DNA of 11,260 nucleotides from NCBI GenBank assembly GCA_951800855.1, contig CATOLC010000021.1:1-11260 (forward strand), given 5' to 3'. Source of the DNA: an uncultured Ruminococcus sp. (GTDB taxonomy: Bacteria > Bacillota > Clostridia > Oscillospirales > Acutalibacteraceae). The position numbers and the translations under genes are program-made. Each line of letters begins with the position of its first letter. Within the stretch, counting starts at the first letter, position 1. The notes under the pieces are model-generated. The model did no database searches. It was not told the origin of the DNA and saw nothing but the letters and a program-made list of their open reading frames with translations. Positions 1-6,856 of this stretch are shown one piece after another.

Positions 1-1
1 A

Positions 2-196
2 GACGAGATTTTACCAAAAAGAGATAAATATAAAGTAGAAACAATGAAAGATATAGATTCCGGGATACGTAAAGAAAAAAGAGACCTTGGGAGTCTTAGG
101 TTTGGTGCAAAATACAGAGTGAGTAGCCGGGAGTTCGGAAAAGGAATCTATTCTGGACTTTTTAGGCGAAAAAACGATATGAAGGAGAAACACTAA
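2..196 (+). CDS. C-terminal fragment of upstream protein, possibly DivIVA-like
   Basis: An open frame enters from the left edge and ends with TAA at 194-196, directly abutting the ileS ATG. It gives 64 residues, rich in Lys, Arg, Glu and Asp, with a short hydrophobic/glycine patch (LGSLRFGAKY) and a basic end (GLFRRKN). No start with a ribosome binding site lies inside it; the ATG at 44 has none, so this is the tail of a longer gene. In Clostridia, divIVA (a coiled-coil cell-pole and septum protein) commonly sits immediately before ileS, and a charged, variable tail would fit. The identity is inferred from gene order and a remembered resemblance of the LRFG...GLF patch; no coiled coil is visible here. 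It is probably co-transcribed with ileS, and the ileS ribosome binding site lies within its last codons. Confidence 0.6.
   Translation, partial: DEILPKRDKYKVETMKDIDSGIRKEKRDLGSLRFGAKYRVSSREFGKGIYSGLFRRKNDMKEKH
181..187 (+). promoter_or_regulatory. Ribosome binding site of ileS inside the upstream gene
   Basis: GAAGGAG lies 9 nt before the ileS ATG and within the last codons of the preceding frame. With the TAA and ATG directly adjacent, this suggests translational coupling between the two genes. Confidence 0.8.
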
Positions 197-2989
197 ATGC
201 CGGCGGATTATAATGAAACACTAAATTTACCTCGGACGAATTTTCCCATGAGGGCAGGTCTTAACCAAAAAGAACCTGAATTATTGGAAAACTGGGGAAA
301 TAATAAAATTTATCAAAAAATAATGAAAAAAAATGAGGGGAAGCCTATCTATGTTCTTCATGATGGGCCTCCTTATGCTAATGGGAACATACACCTAGGA
401 CATGCTCTTAATAAAATCTTAAAAGACTTTGTTGTAAGGTATAAAAATATGTCAGGATTTAAAGCGCCATTTGTCCCAGGATGGGATACTCATGGGCTTC
501 CTACAGAATTAAAAGCCAGAGCAAAAGTTGGTATGGAAAAAGCTAAAAATTTAACGGATATAGAGCTGCGTAAACTATGTGCAGAGTTTGCGATGGGGTA
601 TGTTAATGACCAGCGGAAACAGTTCAAGCGTTTAGGGGTTTTGGCTGATTGGGATAACTCATATATAACATTACTCCCGAAATTTGAGAAAAAACAAATA
701 GAAATTTTTGCAAAAATGGTGGAAAAAGGTTCTATTTATCGTGGGCTTAAGCCGGTTTATTGGTGTCCGAGTTGCGAGACAGCTTTAGCAGAAGCTGAAA
801 TAGAATATTCCAATGATGATTGTAAATCAATTTATGTGAAATTTAGAATTGCAGACGATAAAGGTAAACTTAATAAATGGGGAATTGACCTTAGCAAAAC
901 ATATTTTGTTATATGGACTACAACAGCTTGGACTTTGCCGGGGAATGTAGCAATTTGCGTTGGAGCAAGGTATGGATATTCCATAGTAAAAGCAGATGAG
1001 GAATATTACATTGTGGCTGCTAAATTGGTGGAAGAGTCTATGAAGGCCGCCGGAATAGAAAACTATCAAGTTTTAGGGGAAGTCCAGGGGAAAGACTTAG
1101 AGTATATTGAGACACAGCATCCTTTTTTGGAGAGAAAATCTGTTGTAATTTTAGGAGATCACGTTACTCTGGAAAGCGGTACGGGATGTGTACACACTGC
1201 GCCTGGTCATGGAGTGGAAGACTTTGAGGTTTGTCAAAATTATAAAGATATTCCAATTATCGTTCCGGTGGATTCAAAGGGATTTTTAACTGCTGAAGCC
1301 GGAGAATTCCAAGGACTAAACACACATTCTGCGAGTGAAAAAATAATAGAAAAACTGAGCAAAGACGGATATTTGTTTGCAGTCAAAGAAATAAACCATC
1401 AATATCCTCATTGCTGGAGATGCAAAAATCCAATTTTGTTCAGAGCAACTAAACAGTGGTTTTGTTCAATAGACAAATTTAAAGAGCAGGCACTTTCAGA
1501 AGTTGAAAAAGTAAATTGGATTCCTCCTTGGGGAAAAGAAAGAATATCGTCCATGATAAGCGAGAGAAAAGATTGGTGCATTTCAAGGCAGAGAAAATGG
1601 GGAGTTCCCATACCCATATTTTTTTGCGAAAAGTGCAAAGAACCTCTTCTGGACAGCAATGCAATGCAAACTGTAGCAGAGCTTTTCGGGGAAGAAGGGT
1701 CTGGTGTCTGGTATATAAAGGAAGCAAATGAAATTTTACCAGAGGATATTTCTTGCCATAAATGCGGAAATAAAAAATTTTTCAAAGAAACAGATATAAT
1801 GGATGTTTGGTTTGATTCAGGGGTAACCCATGCTGTGGTTTGCAATGAGAATAATGGTCTTGCTTGGCCGGCGGACTTATATTTAGAAGGAGCAGACCAA
1901 TACCGTGGTTGGTTTCAGTCATCTCTTCTAACGGGAGTAGCAGCATATGGGAAATCTCCATATAAGGCTGTTGCAACACATGGCTGGGTAGTAGACGAGG
2001 AAGGCAAAAAACAGTCTAAATCTCAGGGGAATGGAGTTTCTCCTGAAAAAGTTGTCCAAAAGTATGGAGCAGATATTCTTAGGCTTTGGGTAGCTTCTTC
2101 CGACTATCATTCTGATGTTAAAATTTCATATGATGTACTCGGTCAGCTTAGTGAGTCTTATAGAAAAATTAGAAATACCGTAAGGTATATGATAAGTAAT
2201 CTATATGATTTTGACCCTAACAAAGATTTGGTAGAAACATCCGAAATGGAAGAAATGGACAAATGGGCAATTTTAAGGCTTAATGAATTGATAGATACAG
2301 TGGAAGATGCCTACGAAAAGCTTGAGTTTCATGGGGTTTACCATGCAATACATAAGTTTTGCATAGTGGATATGTCTAATTTTTACTTGGATGTGCTAAA
2401 AGACCGCTTATATGTCTATAAAGCTGAAAGCAGAGAAAGACGCAGTGCGCAGACGTGTATCTATTGGATAGCTGATGCTTTAGCTCGGCTTCTATCACCT
2501 ATTTTACCTTTTACTACTCAGGAAATCTGGAAATATATGCCTCATGAAAACGGTGCTCAAACAGAGTATATTATTTTAAACGATATGCCGGATAAAAAAT
2601 CTATTGTTGTAGAAGATAAATTTGAAGAAAAATGGGATTATATTTTAAAAATTTGCGGGGAAATAAGAAGAATTTTAGAAAATGCAAGAAAAGCTAAAAC
2701 AATAGGTTCATCGCTTGAGGCAAAAGTAAACATTTTTTTCGGGAAGGAAAATTATGATTTTATTAAAAGTATATCGGATATAATGAAAACTACTCTTATA
2801 GTATCTGAAGTTGTTATTTCTCCCTCCGAAGGAGACGGAACTGAAATTACTGGGGTTAAAGGCGTTACAGCTATGGTGGAACATGCAAGTGGGAATAAAT
2901 GTGCGAGATGCTGGAGTTATAGCAAGACTGTGGGTTTAGATTCAGATAAGCCGGACCTGTGCGAAAGGTGCGTAAATGTGTTAAATTAA
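197..2989 (+). CDS. ileS: Isoleucyl-tRNA synthetase (class I, bacterial type)
   Basis: Cytosolic enzyme that charges tRNA-Ile with isoleucine and hydrolyses mis-charged valine. At 930 aa it has the usual bacterial length. The HIGH signature is HLGH (66-69), after the PPYANGNI segment. The CP1 editing domain occupies about 200-400 and contains GTGCVHTAPGHG with the editing Asp at 342. A Cys quartet (C477, C480, C520, C523) forms a probable zinc knuckle in the core, and WFDSG follows. The second signature is KQSKS (605-609), with Gln in place of the usual Met. The anticodon-binding region is about 690-850. The C-terminal zinc finger has C902, C905, C922 and C925, typical of the eubacterial type. 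The start at 197 has an AAGGAG-type site at 182-187 and gives the family N-terminus (NLPRTNFPMRAGL). There is no room for a T-box leader, because the previous gene ends at 196. Confidence 0.98.
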   Translation: MPADYNETLNLPRTNFPMRAGLNQKEPELLENWGNNKIYQKIMKKNEGKPIYVLHDGPPYANGNIHLGHALNKILKDFVVRYKNMSGFKAPFVPGWDTHGLPTELKARAKVGMEKAKNLTDIELRKLCAEFAMGYVNDQRKQFKRLGVLADWDNSYITLLPKFEKKQIEIFAKMVEKGSIYRGLKPVYWCPSCETALAEAEIEYSNDDCKSIYVKFRIADDKGKLNKWGIDLSKTYFVIWTTTAWTLPGNVAICVGARYGYSIVKADEEYYIVAAKLVEESMKAAGIENYQVLGEVQGKDLEYIETQHPFLERKSVVILGDHVTLESGTGCVHTAPGHGVEDFEVCQNYKDIPIIVPVDSKGFLTAEAGEFQGLNTHSASEKIIEKLSKDGYLFAVKEINHQYPHCWRCKNPILFRATKQWFCSIDKFKEQALSEVEKVNWIPPWGKERISSMISERKDWCISRQRKWGVPIPIFFCEKCKEPLLDSNAMQTVAELFGEEGSGVWYIKEANEILPEDISCHKCGNKKFFKETDIMDVWFDSGVTHAVVCNENNGLAWPADLYLEGADQYRGWFQSSLLTGVAAYGKSPYKAVATHGWVVDEEGKKQSKSQGNGVSPEKVVQKYGADILRLWVASSDYHSDVKISYDVLGQLSESYRKIRNTVRYMISNLYDFDPNKDLVETSEMEEMDKWAILRLNELIDTVEDAYEKLEFHGVYHAIHKFCIVDMSNFYLDVLKDRLYVYKAESRERRSAQTCIYWIADALARLLSPILPFTTQEIWKYMPHENGAQTEYIILNDMPDKKSIVVEDKFEEKWDYILKICGEIRRILENARKAKTIGSSLEAKVNIFFGKENYDFIKSISDIMKTTLIVSEVVISPSEGDGTEITGVKGVTAMVEHASGNKCARCWSYSKTVGLDSDKPDLCERCVNVLN

Positions 2990-3027
2990 AAACTAGATAT
3001 TAGCATTATATAGTAGAAGAATTAAAA

Positions 3028-3138
3028 GGGCTGGGTCTGGGCAGCAGCCCAGTCGTTTAGGGAGAATCCAAAGAGGGAATCGAAAGCCCTCTTTGGAACG
3101 TTTTTTGGTTCCATTTTTGTCGTTTAACAAAAATGAAC
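3028..3138. repeat. Composite hairpin block, candidate dispersed intergenic repeat
   Basis: Three to four inverted repeats are packed head to tail. (a) CTGGGC/GCCCAG at 3037-3052 with a 4-nt loop, which competes with GGGCTG/CAGCCC at 3028-3050. (b) A perfect 11-bp stem, 3067-3077 with 3087-3097. (c) GGAAC/GTTCC at 3095-3112 around a T-rich loop, which competes with (d) an 11-bp stem with one bulged C, 3108-3119 with 3128-3138. The first part is also more G/C-rich than its surroundings. The arrangement (GC-rich hairpin, AATCCAAAG... stem, then a GGTT...T-run/A-run stem) resembles intergenic repeats I recall from Ruminococcaceae-type genomes, but I cannot confirm other copies from this window. 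It lies wholly between ileS and lspA and ends just before the lspA ribosome binding site. Confidence 0.55.
3067..3106 (+). terminator. Terminator-like stem-loop with T-run between ileS and lspA
   Basis: A perfect 11-bp stem (3067-3077 with 3087-3097) and 9-nt loop are followed, after ACG, by six T residues at 3101-3106. It has the form of a Rho-independent terminator, so it could end ileS transcription or act as a partial (polar) terminator. I find no convincing promoter between it and lspA, so substantial read-through into lspA-rluD is expected. It may instead be simply part of the repeat element that surrounds it. Confidence 0.45.
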
Positions 3139-3152
3139 AAAGGAAGGATATT

Positions 3153-3620
3153 ATGAAAAATAAAGTTTTTTATTTGTTATTTGCATGTATATTTAGTGTA
3201 ATTGATTTACTAATAAAATTTTCTGTAAAAATTAATATAAAAGACAAGCCTATAGTAGAAATGTTTAATGGATTTATACAGATACTTTATGTTGAAAACA
3301 GGGGCGCTGCGTTTGGTATTTTTAGTGAAAACAGAGAATTATTAATTTGTATTTCATCTGTTGTTGTTTTGGGTTTAGTTTTAGTGGTACTAAGTACAAA
3401 AGAATATAATAATATTTTTCTGGTTTCGTCGGTGCTGGCAATTGGAGGGGGACTAGGGAATTTAGCGGATAGGATACTAAATGGATATGTGGTTGACTAT
3501 ATAAAACTATCTTTTTTTTCTCCGGTTTTTAATTTTGCAGATTGCTGTTTGACATTGGGAGTGACAGGTCTAATTATTAATGTAATATTTGTACAAAAAG
3601 ATGAAAAAATTATAGGGTGA
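3153..3620 (+). CDS. lspA: Lipoprotein signal peptidase (signal peptidase II)
   Basis: Membrane aspartyl protease that removes the signal peptide from diacylglyceryl-modified prolipoproteins. At 155 aa it has the family length. There are four hydrophobic segments at about 4-22, 65-82, 88-105 and 132-148. Family blocks in order are: D18 in the first helix (DLLIK, where many members have DQ); VENRGAAFGIF with N49; GGGLGNLADR at 98-107; VVDYI with catalytic Asp115; and FNFAD with catalytic Asp130. The start is chosen at 3153 because AGGAAGG lies at 3141-3147 and because upstream in-frame codons from 3093 run through the hairpin block and would add 20 non-family residues. The rluD-like gene follows after 9 nt, so the two are probably co-transcribed. 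Confidence 0.95.
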   Translation: MKNKVFYLLFACIFSVIDLLIKFSVKINIKDKPIVEMFNGFIQILYVENRGAAFGIFSENRELLICISSVVVLGLVLVVLSTKEYNNIFLVSSVLAIGGGLGNLADRILNGYVVDYIKLSFFSPVFNFADCCLTLGVTGLIINVIFVQKDEKIIG

Positions 3621-3629
3621 AGAGATAAT

Positions 3630-4547
3630 ATGCAAGTTATCGATATAGCGGTTAAATCCGAAGAATCTAATATTAGACTTGATAAGTTTCTATGTTTGCA
3701 TTTGTCGGATTATACACGTTCTGCTGTACAAAAGCTAATTGACCAGAAGGCTGTTAAAGTTAATGGGATTTTAGAAGAAAAGAATTATAAAGTAAAGGAA
3801 AGGGACATAATCTCTGTAGACATTCCTCCTATAACTGATTTAGAGGTGAAGTCCGAAAACATTCCTCTTGACATAAGATATGAGGATGGGGATTTGCTGG
3901 TTGTTAATAAGCCACAGGGAATGGTTGTTCATCCTGCCCCTGGGAATAGTAGTGGAACACTAGTTAATGCTTTGCTGTATTATTGTAAAGATACATTATC
4001 AGGAATAAACGGAATAGTCCGTCCTGGAATAGTGCATAGGATAGATAAAAACACAAGTGGTTTGTTAATAGTAGCCAAAAATGATTTTGCCCACCGAATT
4101 TTAGCAGAGCAGATTAAAGTTCATAATTTTAAAAGAGAATATGAAACGATTGTGGAAGGAAAAATAAAAGATGAAAAGGGCACGCTAGATTTTCCTATTG
4201 GAAGACATCCAAAAGACAGAAAAAAAATGGCTGTTACATATAAAAACTCCAAGAATGCCATTACTCATTTTCAGGTTTTAGAGAGATATGAGGGTTTCAC
4301 AAGGCTAAAATTAACCTTGGAGACAGGGAGAACACATCAGATAAGAGTCCATATGTCTTATATTGGTCATCCGGTGAGCGGTGATGAGGTTTATGGCTCA
4401 AAAAATAAACTCGGGAATCTAAACGGTCAGTGCTTACATGCTAAGACAATAGGATTTTTACATCCAAGAAGTAAAAAATATATTGAGATAGTTAGCGAAT
4501 TGCCTAAATATTTTATTAATTTCATGAATTTGTTGCAATTAAGATAA
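3630..4547 (+). CDS. rluD: RluD-type 23S rRNA pseudouridine synthase
   Basis: RluA-family pseudouridine synthase, 305 aa, that isomerises uridines in RNA; RluD orthologues modify 23S rRNA helix 69 in the cytosol. Residues about 15-60 form an S4 RNA-binding domain (RLDKFL...SRSAVQ-like, KVNG). The catalytic domain contains VVNKPQGMVVHP (91-102), GIVHRIDKNTSGLL with the catalytic Asp139, and GRTHQIRVH (233-241). The end has CLHAKTIGFLHP (268-279). The start at 3630 follows lspA by 9 nt with a modest purine-rich site in GGGTGAAGAG. ileS-lspA-rluD is a common clostridial order. The exact target uridines are inferred; RluA/C/D paralogues cannot be separated for certain by eye, but S4 plus gene order favours the RluD group. 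Confidence 0.9.
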   Translation: MQVIDIAVKSEESNIRLDKFLCLHLSDYTRSAVQKLIDQKAVKVNGILEEKNYKVKERDIISVDIPPITDLEVKSENIPLDIRYEDGDLLVVNKPQGMVVHPAPGNSSGTLVNALLYYCKDTLSGINGIVRPGIVHRIDKNTSGLLIVAKNDFAHRILAEQIKVHNFKREYETIVEGKIKDEKGTLDFPIGRHPKDRKKMAVTYKNSKNAITHFQVLERYEGFTRLKLTLETGRTHQIRVHMSYIGHPVSGDEVYGSKNKLGNLNGQCLHAKTIGFLHPRSKKYIEIVSELPKYFINFMNLLQLR

Positions 4548-4561
4548 AAATGATTTATAAT
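4533..4561 (+). promoter_or_regulatory. Sigma-A promoter for the ppk1 operon
   Basis: TTGCAA at 4533-4538 and a perfect TATAAT at 4556-4561 are separated by exactly 17 nt. The -35 element overlaps the last codons of rluD. Transcription would begin near 4568, leaving a leader of about 150 nt before ppk1. This separates the ppk1 unit from the ileS-lspA-rluD unit. Confidence 0.7.
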
Positions 4562-4632
4562 AGATATATTTTTAAGTTTATATGTATTTTTTATATGCAT
4601 ATTGCAAATAAAATTAGATATAGGGTGAGTTA

Positions 4633-4671
4633 ATGGATTTGTATTGCTTTTTTGCAGTGAAACATTGCTGA
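4633..4671 (+). promoter_or_regulatory. Possible leader-peptide ORF overlapping a hairpin upstream of ppk1
   Basis: A 12-codon frame (MDLYCFFAVKHC, TGA at 4669-4671) starts 45 nt before the ppk1 stop-free frame begins and has a modest AGGGTGAG site just upstream (4622-4629). Its 3' half forms one arm of an imperfect 14-position stem, 4646-4659 with 4663-4676, with one T-T mismatch and two G-T pairs around an AAA loop. There is no T-run after the stem, so it is not an intrinsic terminator. A role in translational or attenuation control of ppk1 is only a hypothesis; the ORF may be accidental. Confidence 0.3.
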
Positions 4672-4716
4672 AAAGCCTAAAAGGGTAAAAAATTCCCTGG
4701 AATGGAGTGAAATAAT

Positions 4717-6843
4717 ATGGGGGAGGAGAAGTTTGACAAAGATGATATGCCATTTAAAAACAGGCACTTAAGCTGGATGGATTTCAATATGCGAGTGCTT
4801 GAAGAAGCTATGAGTATAAGTAATCCTATAATGGAGAGACTTAAATTTCTTTCTATTACAGCTTCAAATCTTGACGAGTTTTTTATGATAAGAGTGGCGG
4901 AGGTTATGGATAAAAAGCTGACTAAGCCAGGAAGTAAAGATTCTTCTGGACTTAAACCAAAGCAACTTTTAGGGATGCTTACAAGCAAGATACATAAATT
5001 TTATGGTAAGCAGTATTCTTGCTTTTTTAATCAAATTTTGCCGTCACTTGGAAAGATAGGTGTAAAATTTTTAAAATGGGATGACCTTAATTTAGAACAG
5101 ATGAGTTACGCTGAAGATTATTTTGAAAAGATTATTTTTCCGGTTTTAACTCCTTTAGCTGTGGATATGGGGCGTCCATTTCCTTTTTTGTCCAATAAAA
5201 GCTTGAATATTGCGGTGGAATTTGAAAAAAACCAGGAATCACTTTTTGGCATCGTACAGGTTCCATCTATTTTACCGAGATATATTGAAATACCGAGCTT
5301 AAATGGAAAAAGTTATATATTACTGGAAAATATAATCAGGGGACAGCTATCCAGACTTTTTGAGCTTAATAGTATAAAATCGAGTTGCACATTCAGAATA
5401 ACAAGAAATTCTGATATTGAAATAGATGAAGGAGCTCAGAATCTACTGACTGAAATAGAAAAATCTATAAAAAAGAGGAAACGAGGGGACTTAGTCAGAC
5501 TAGAAATAGGAGATAAAACGAGCAAAGGTATCAAAAAATTTTTAGTTAGTATTCTTGATGTAGGGAAAAAGGAAATTTATGAGGCAAGAGGACCTATAGA
5601 TTTAACTTTTCTTTCTAAATTTTATAATGAGGAAGGAGACAGCAAGCTGAAATTCGGCAAATTGAAACAGGTATCACCTCCGGCGGATTTTGTTGGATGT
5701 ACAGATATATTCAAAGCAATTCGTGAAAAGGACAGGATGGTTTATCATCCTTTTGAGACTTTCGATTGGGTTACTAATTTTATTCAAGCTGCGGCAGAGG
5801 ATGAGAGCGTTTTGGCGATTAAACAGGTGTTATACCGTGTAAGTGGAAATTCGCCAATTATTGCAGCTTTAATAAAGGCAGCCGAGAATGGAAAGCAGGT
5901 CACGGTTCTTGTGGAACTGAAAGCAAGGTTCGATGAGGAAAATAATATAGGATGGGCAAAAAAATTAGAAAAGGCCGGATGTCATGTTATATATGGTTTA
6001 ACTGGGTTAAAAGTCCACTGTAAAGTTCTTTTAGTGGTAAGGCGAGAGGGAAACTTAATAAGAAGGTATATTCATTTCGGTACGGGAAATTATAACGATA
6101 CAACAGCAAAATTTTATACAGATATAGGAATTTTTACTTGTAATGAGGACTTTGGCAGAGACGCATCGTCATTATTTAATAGTTTAACTGGGTATTCAAA
6201 GCCTCCAGAGTATAAAAAATTAGTGGTAGCTCCTATGGACATGAGACAATTTTTCAAAAATATGATTGAAAATGAGACTGAAAATGCAAAACGAGGGCTT
6301 CCGAGTAAGATAGTAATAAAAATTAATGCTGTTGTAGACAGTAAAATAATAAAAGATTTGTATTTAGCGTCTAATGCAGGGGTAGATATAAACTTGATTG
6401 TTAGAGGAATGTGTTGTTTAATCCCTGGAGTTAAAGGATATAGTGAAAATATACAAGTTAGAAGTATTGTGGGGAGATTTTTGGAGCATAGCCGAATATT
6501 TTACTTTGAGAATGCCGGAAGTCCAAAAATATATATGGGAAGCGCAGACCTTATGCCGAGGAACCTTGATAGAAGAGTAGAAATTTTGTTTCCGGTGGAG
6601 GATACGGGATTGCGTGAGAGAACAGTTAATGTTTTGAATATTTTGCTTAATGACACAAAAAATGCAAGAATTCAAGATAATAAGGGGAAATATCACCGAA
6701 TTAATTACAAGGATGAATTTTTAGATAGTCAAATGGAATTATTTAAATTATTTGGAAAAAATAAAAAGAAAAACAATTTCAAAAATAATATAAAAATATT
6801 TACACCAAGGACATCAGATGATATAGAACAGAATAGTAGATAA
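4717..6843 (+). CDS. ppk1: Polyphosphate kinase 1
   Basis: Reversibly transfers the gamma phosphate of ATP to inorganic polyphosphate; phosphate and energy storage. At 708 aa it has the family length. The N-terminal domain has HLSWMDFNMRVLEEA (17-31) and ASNLDEFFMIRV (49-60), with the ATP-contacting Asn51. Then come the H domain and the two C domains: LYRVSG with R374, ELKARFDEENNI (400-411) with R404, GLKVHCK with the autophosphorylated His434, HFGTGNYN (453-460), FLEHSRIF with the second conserved His591, and MGSADLMPRNLDRRVEILFP (607-626). The last 30 residues are a Lys/Asn-rich, probably disordered tail. The ATG at 4717 is preferred because GGAG lies at 4704-4707; the ATG at 4747 has no such site. 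It is first in a tight operon, with pfk 13 nt downstream. Confidence 0.96.
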   Translation: MGEEKFDKDDMPFKNRHLSWMDFNMRVLEEAMSISNPIMERLKFLSITASNLDEFFMIRVAEVMDKKLTKPGSKDSSGLKPKQLLGMLTSKIHKFYGKQYSCFFNQILPSLGKIGVKFLKWDDLNLEQMSYAEDYFEKIIFPVLTPLAVDMGRPFPFLSNKSLNIAVEFEKNQESLFGIVQVPSILPRYIEIPSLNGKSYILLENIIRGQLSRLFELNSIKSSCTFRITRNSDIEIDEGAQNLLTEIEKSIKKRKRGDLVRLEIGDKTSKGIKKFLVSILDVGKKEIYEARGPIDLTFLSKFYNEEGDSKLKFGKLKQVSPPADFVGCTDIFKAIREKDRMVYHPFETFDWVTNFIQAAAEDESVLAIKQVLYRVSGNSPIIAALIKAAENGKQVTVLVELKARFDEENNIGWAKKLEKAGCHVIYGLTGLKVHCKVLLVVRREGNLIRRYIHFGTGNYNDTTAKFYTDIGIFTCNEDFGRDASSLFNSLTGYSKPPEYKKLVVAPMDMRQFFKNMIENETENAKRGLPSKIVIKINAVVDSKIIKDLYLASNAGVDINLIVRGMCCLIPGVKGYSENIQVRSIVGRFLEHSRIFYFENAGSPKIYMGSADLMPRNLDRRVEILFPVEDTGLRERTVNVLNILLNDTKNARIQDNKGKYHRINYKDEFLDSQMELFKLFGKNKKKNNFKNNIKIFTPRTSDDIEQNSR

Positions 6844-6856
6844 AGGAGCTTACTTT

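Noticed and set aside
1408..1845. 145-codon open frame antisense to ileS
   Set aside because: It lies entirely inside the strongly conserved ileS frame, has no ribosome binding site or family motifs, and its sequence is explained by the codon pattern of the opposite strand.
3093..3152. 20-residue N-terminal extension of LspA
   Set aside because: It reads through the hairpin block, has no ribosome binding site at 3093, and the family N-terminus begins at 3153, which has AGGAAGG upstream.
2990..3152. Internal promoter for lspA
   Set aside because: No -35/-10 pair with proper spacing is found; TATA-like stretches near 3005-3012 lack a -35 element.
4593..4602. Perfect 10-bp palindrome ATATGCATAT in the ppk1 leader
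   Set aside because: Such A/T-rich palindromes are expected by chance in this sequence; it lies downstream of the predicted transcription start and matches no operator I recognise.
4602..4630. Second possible promoter (TTGCAA at 4602-4607) before ppk1
   Set aside because: No acceptable -10 element is found at 16-18 nt spacing; the promoter at 4533-4561 is far better.
4427..4753. 108-codon minus-strand frame across the rluD-ppk1 junction
   Set aside because: It overlaps two real genes and the ppk1 promoter, has no start signals, and shows no recognisable motif.
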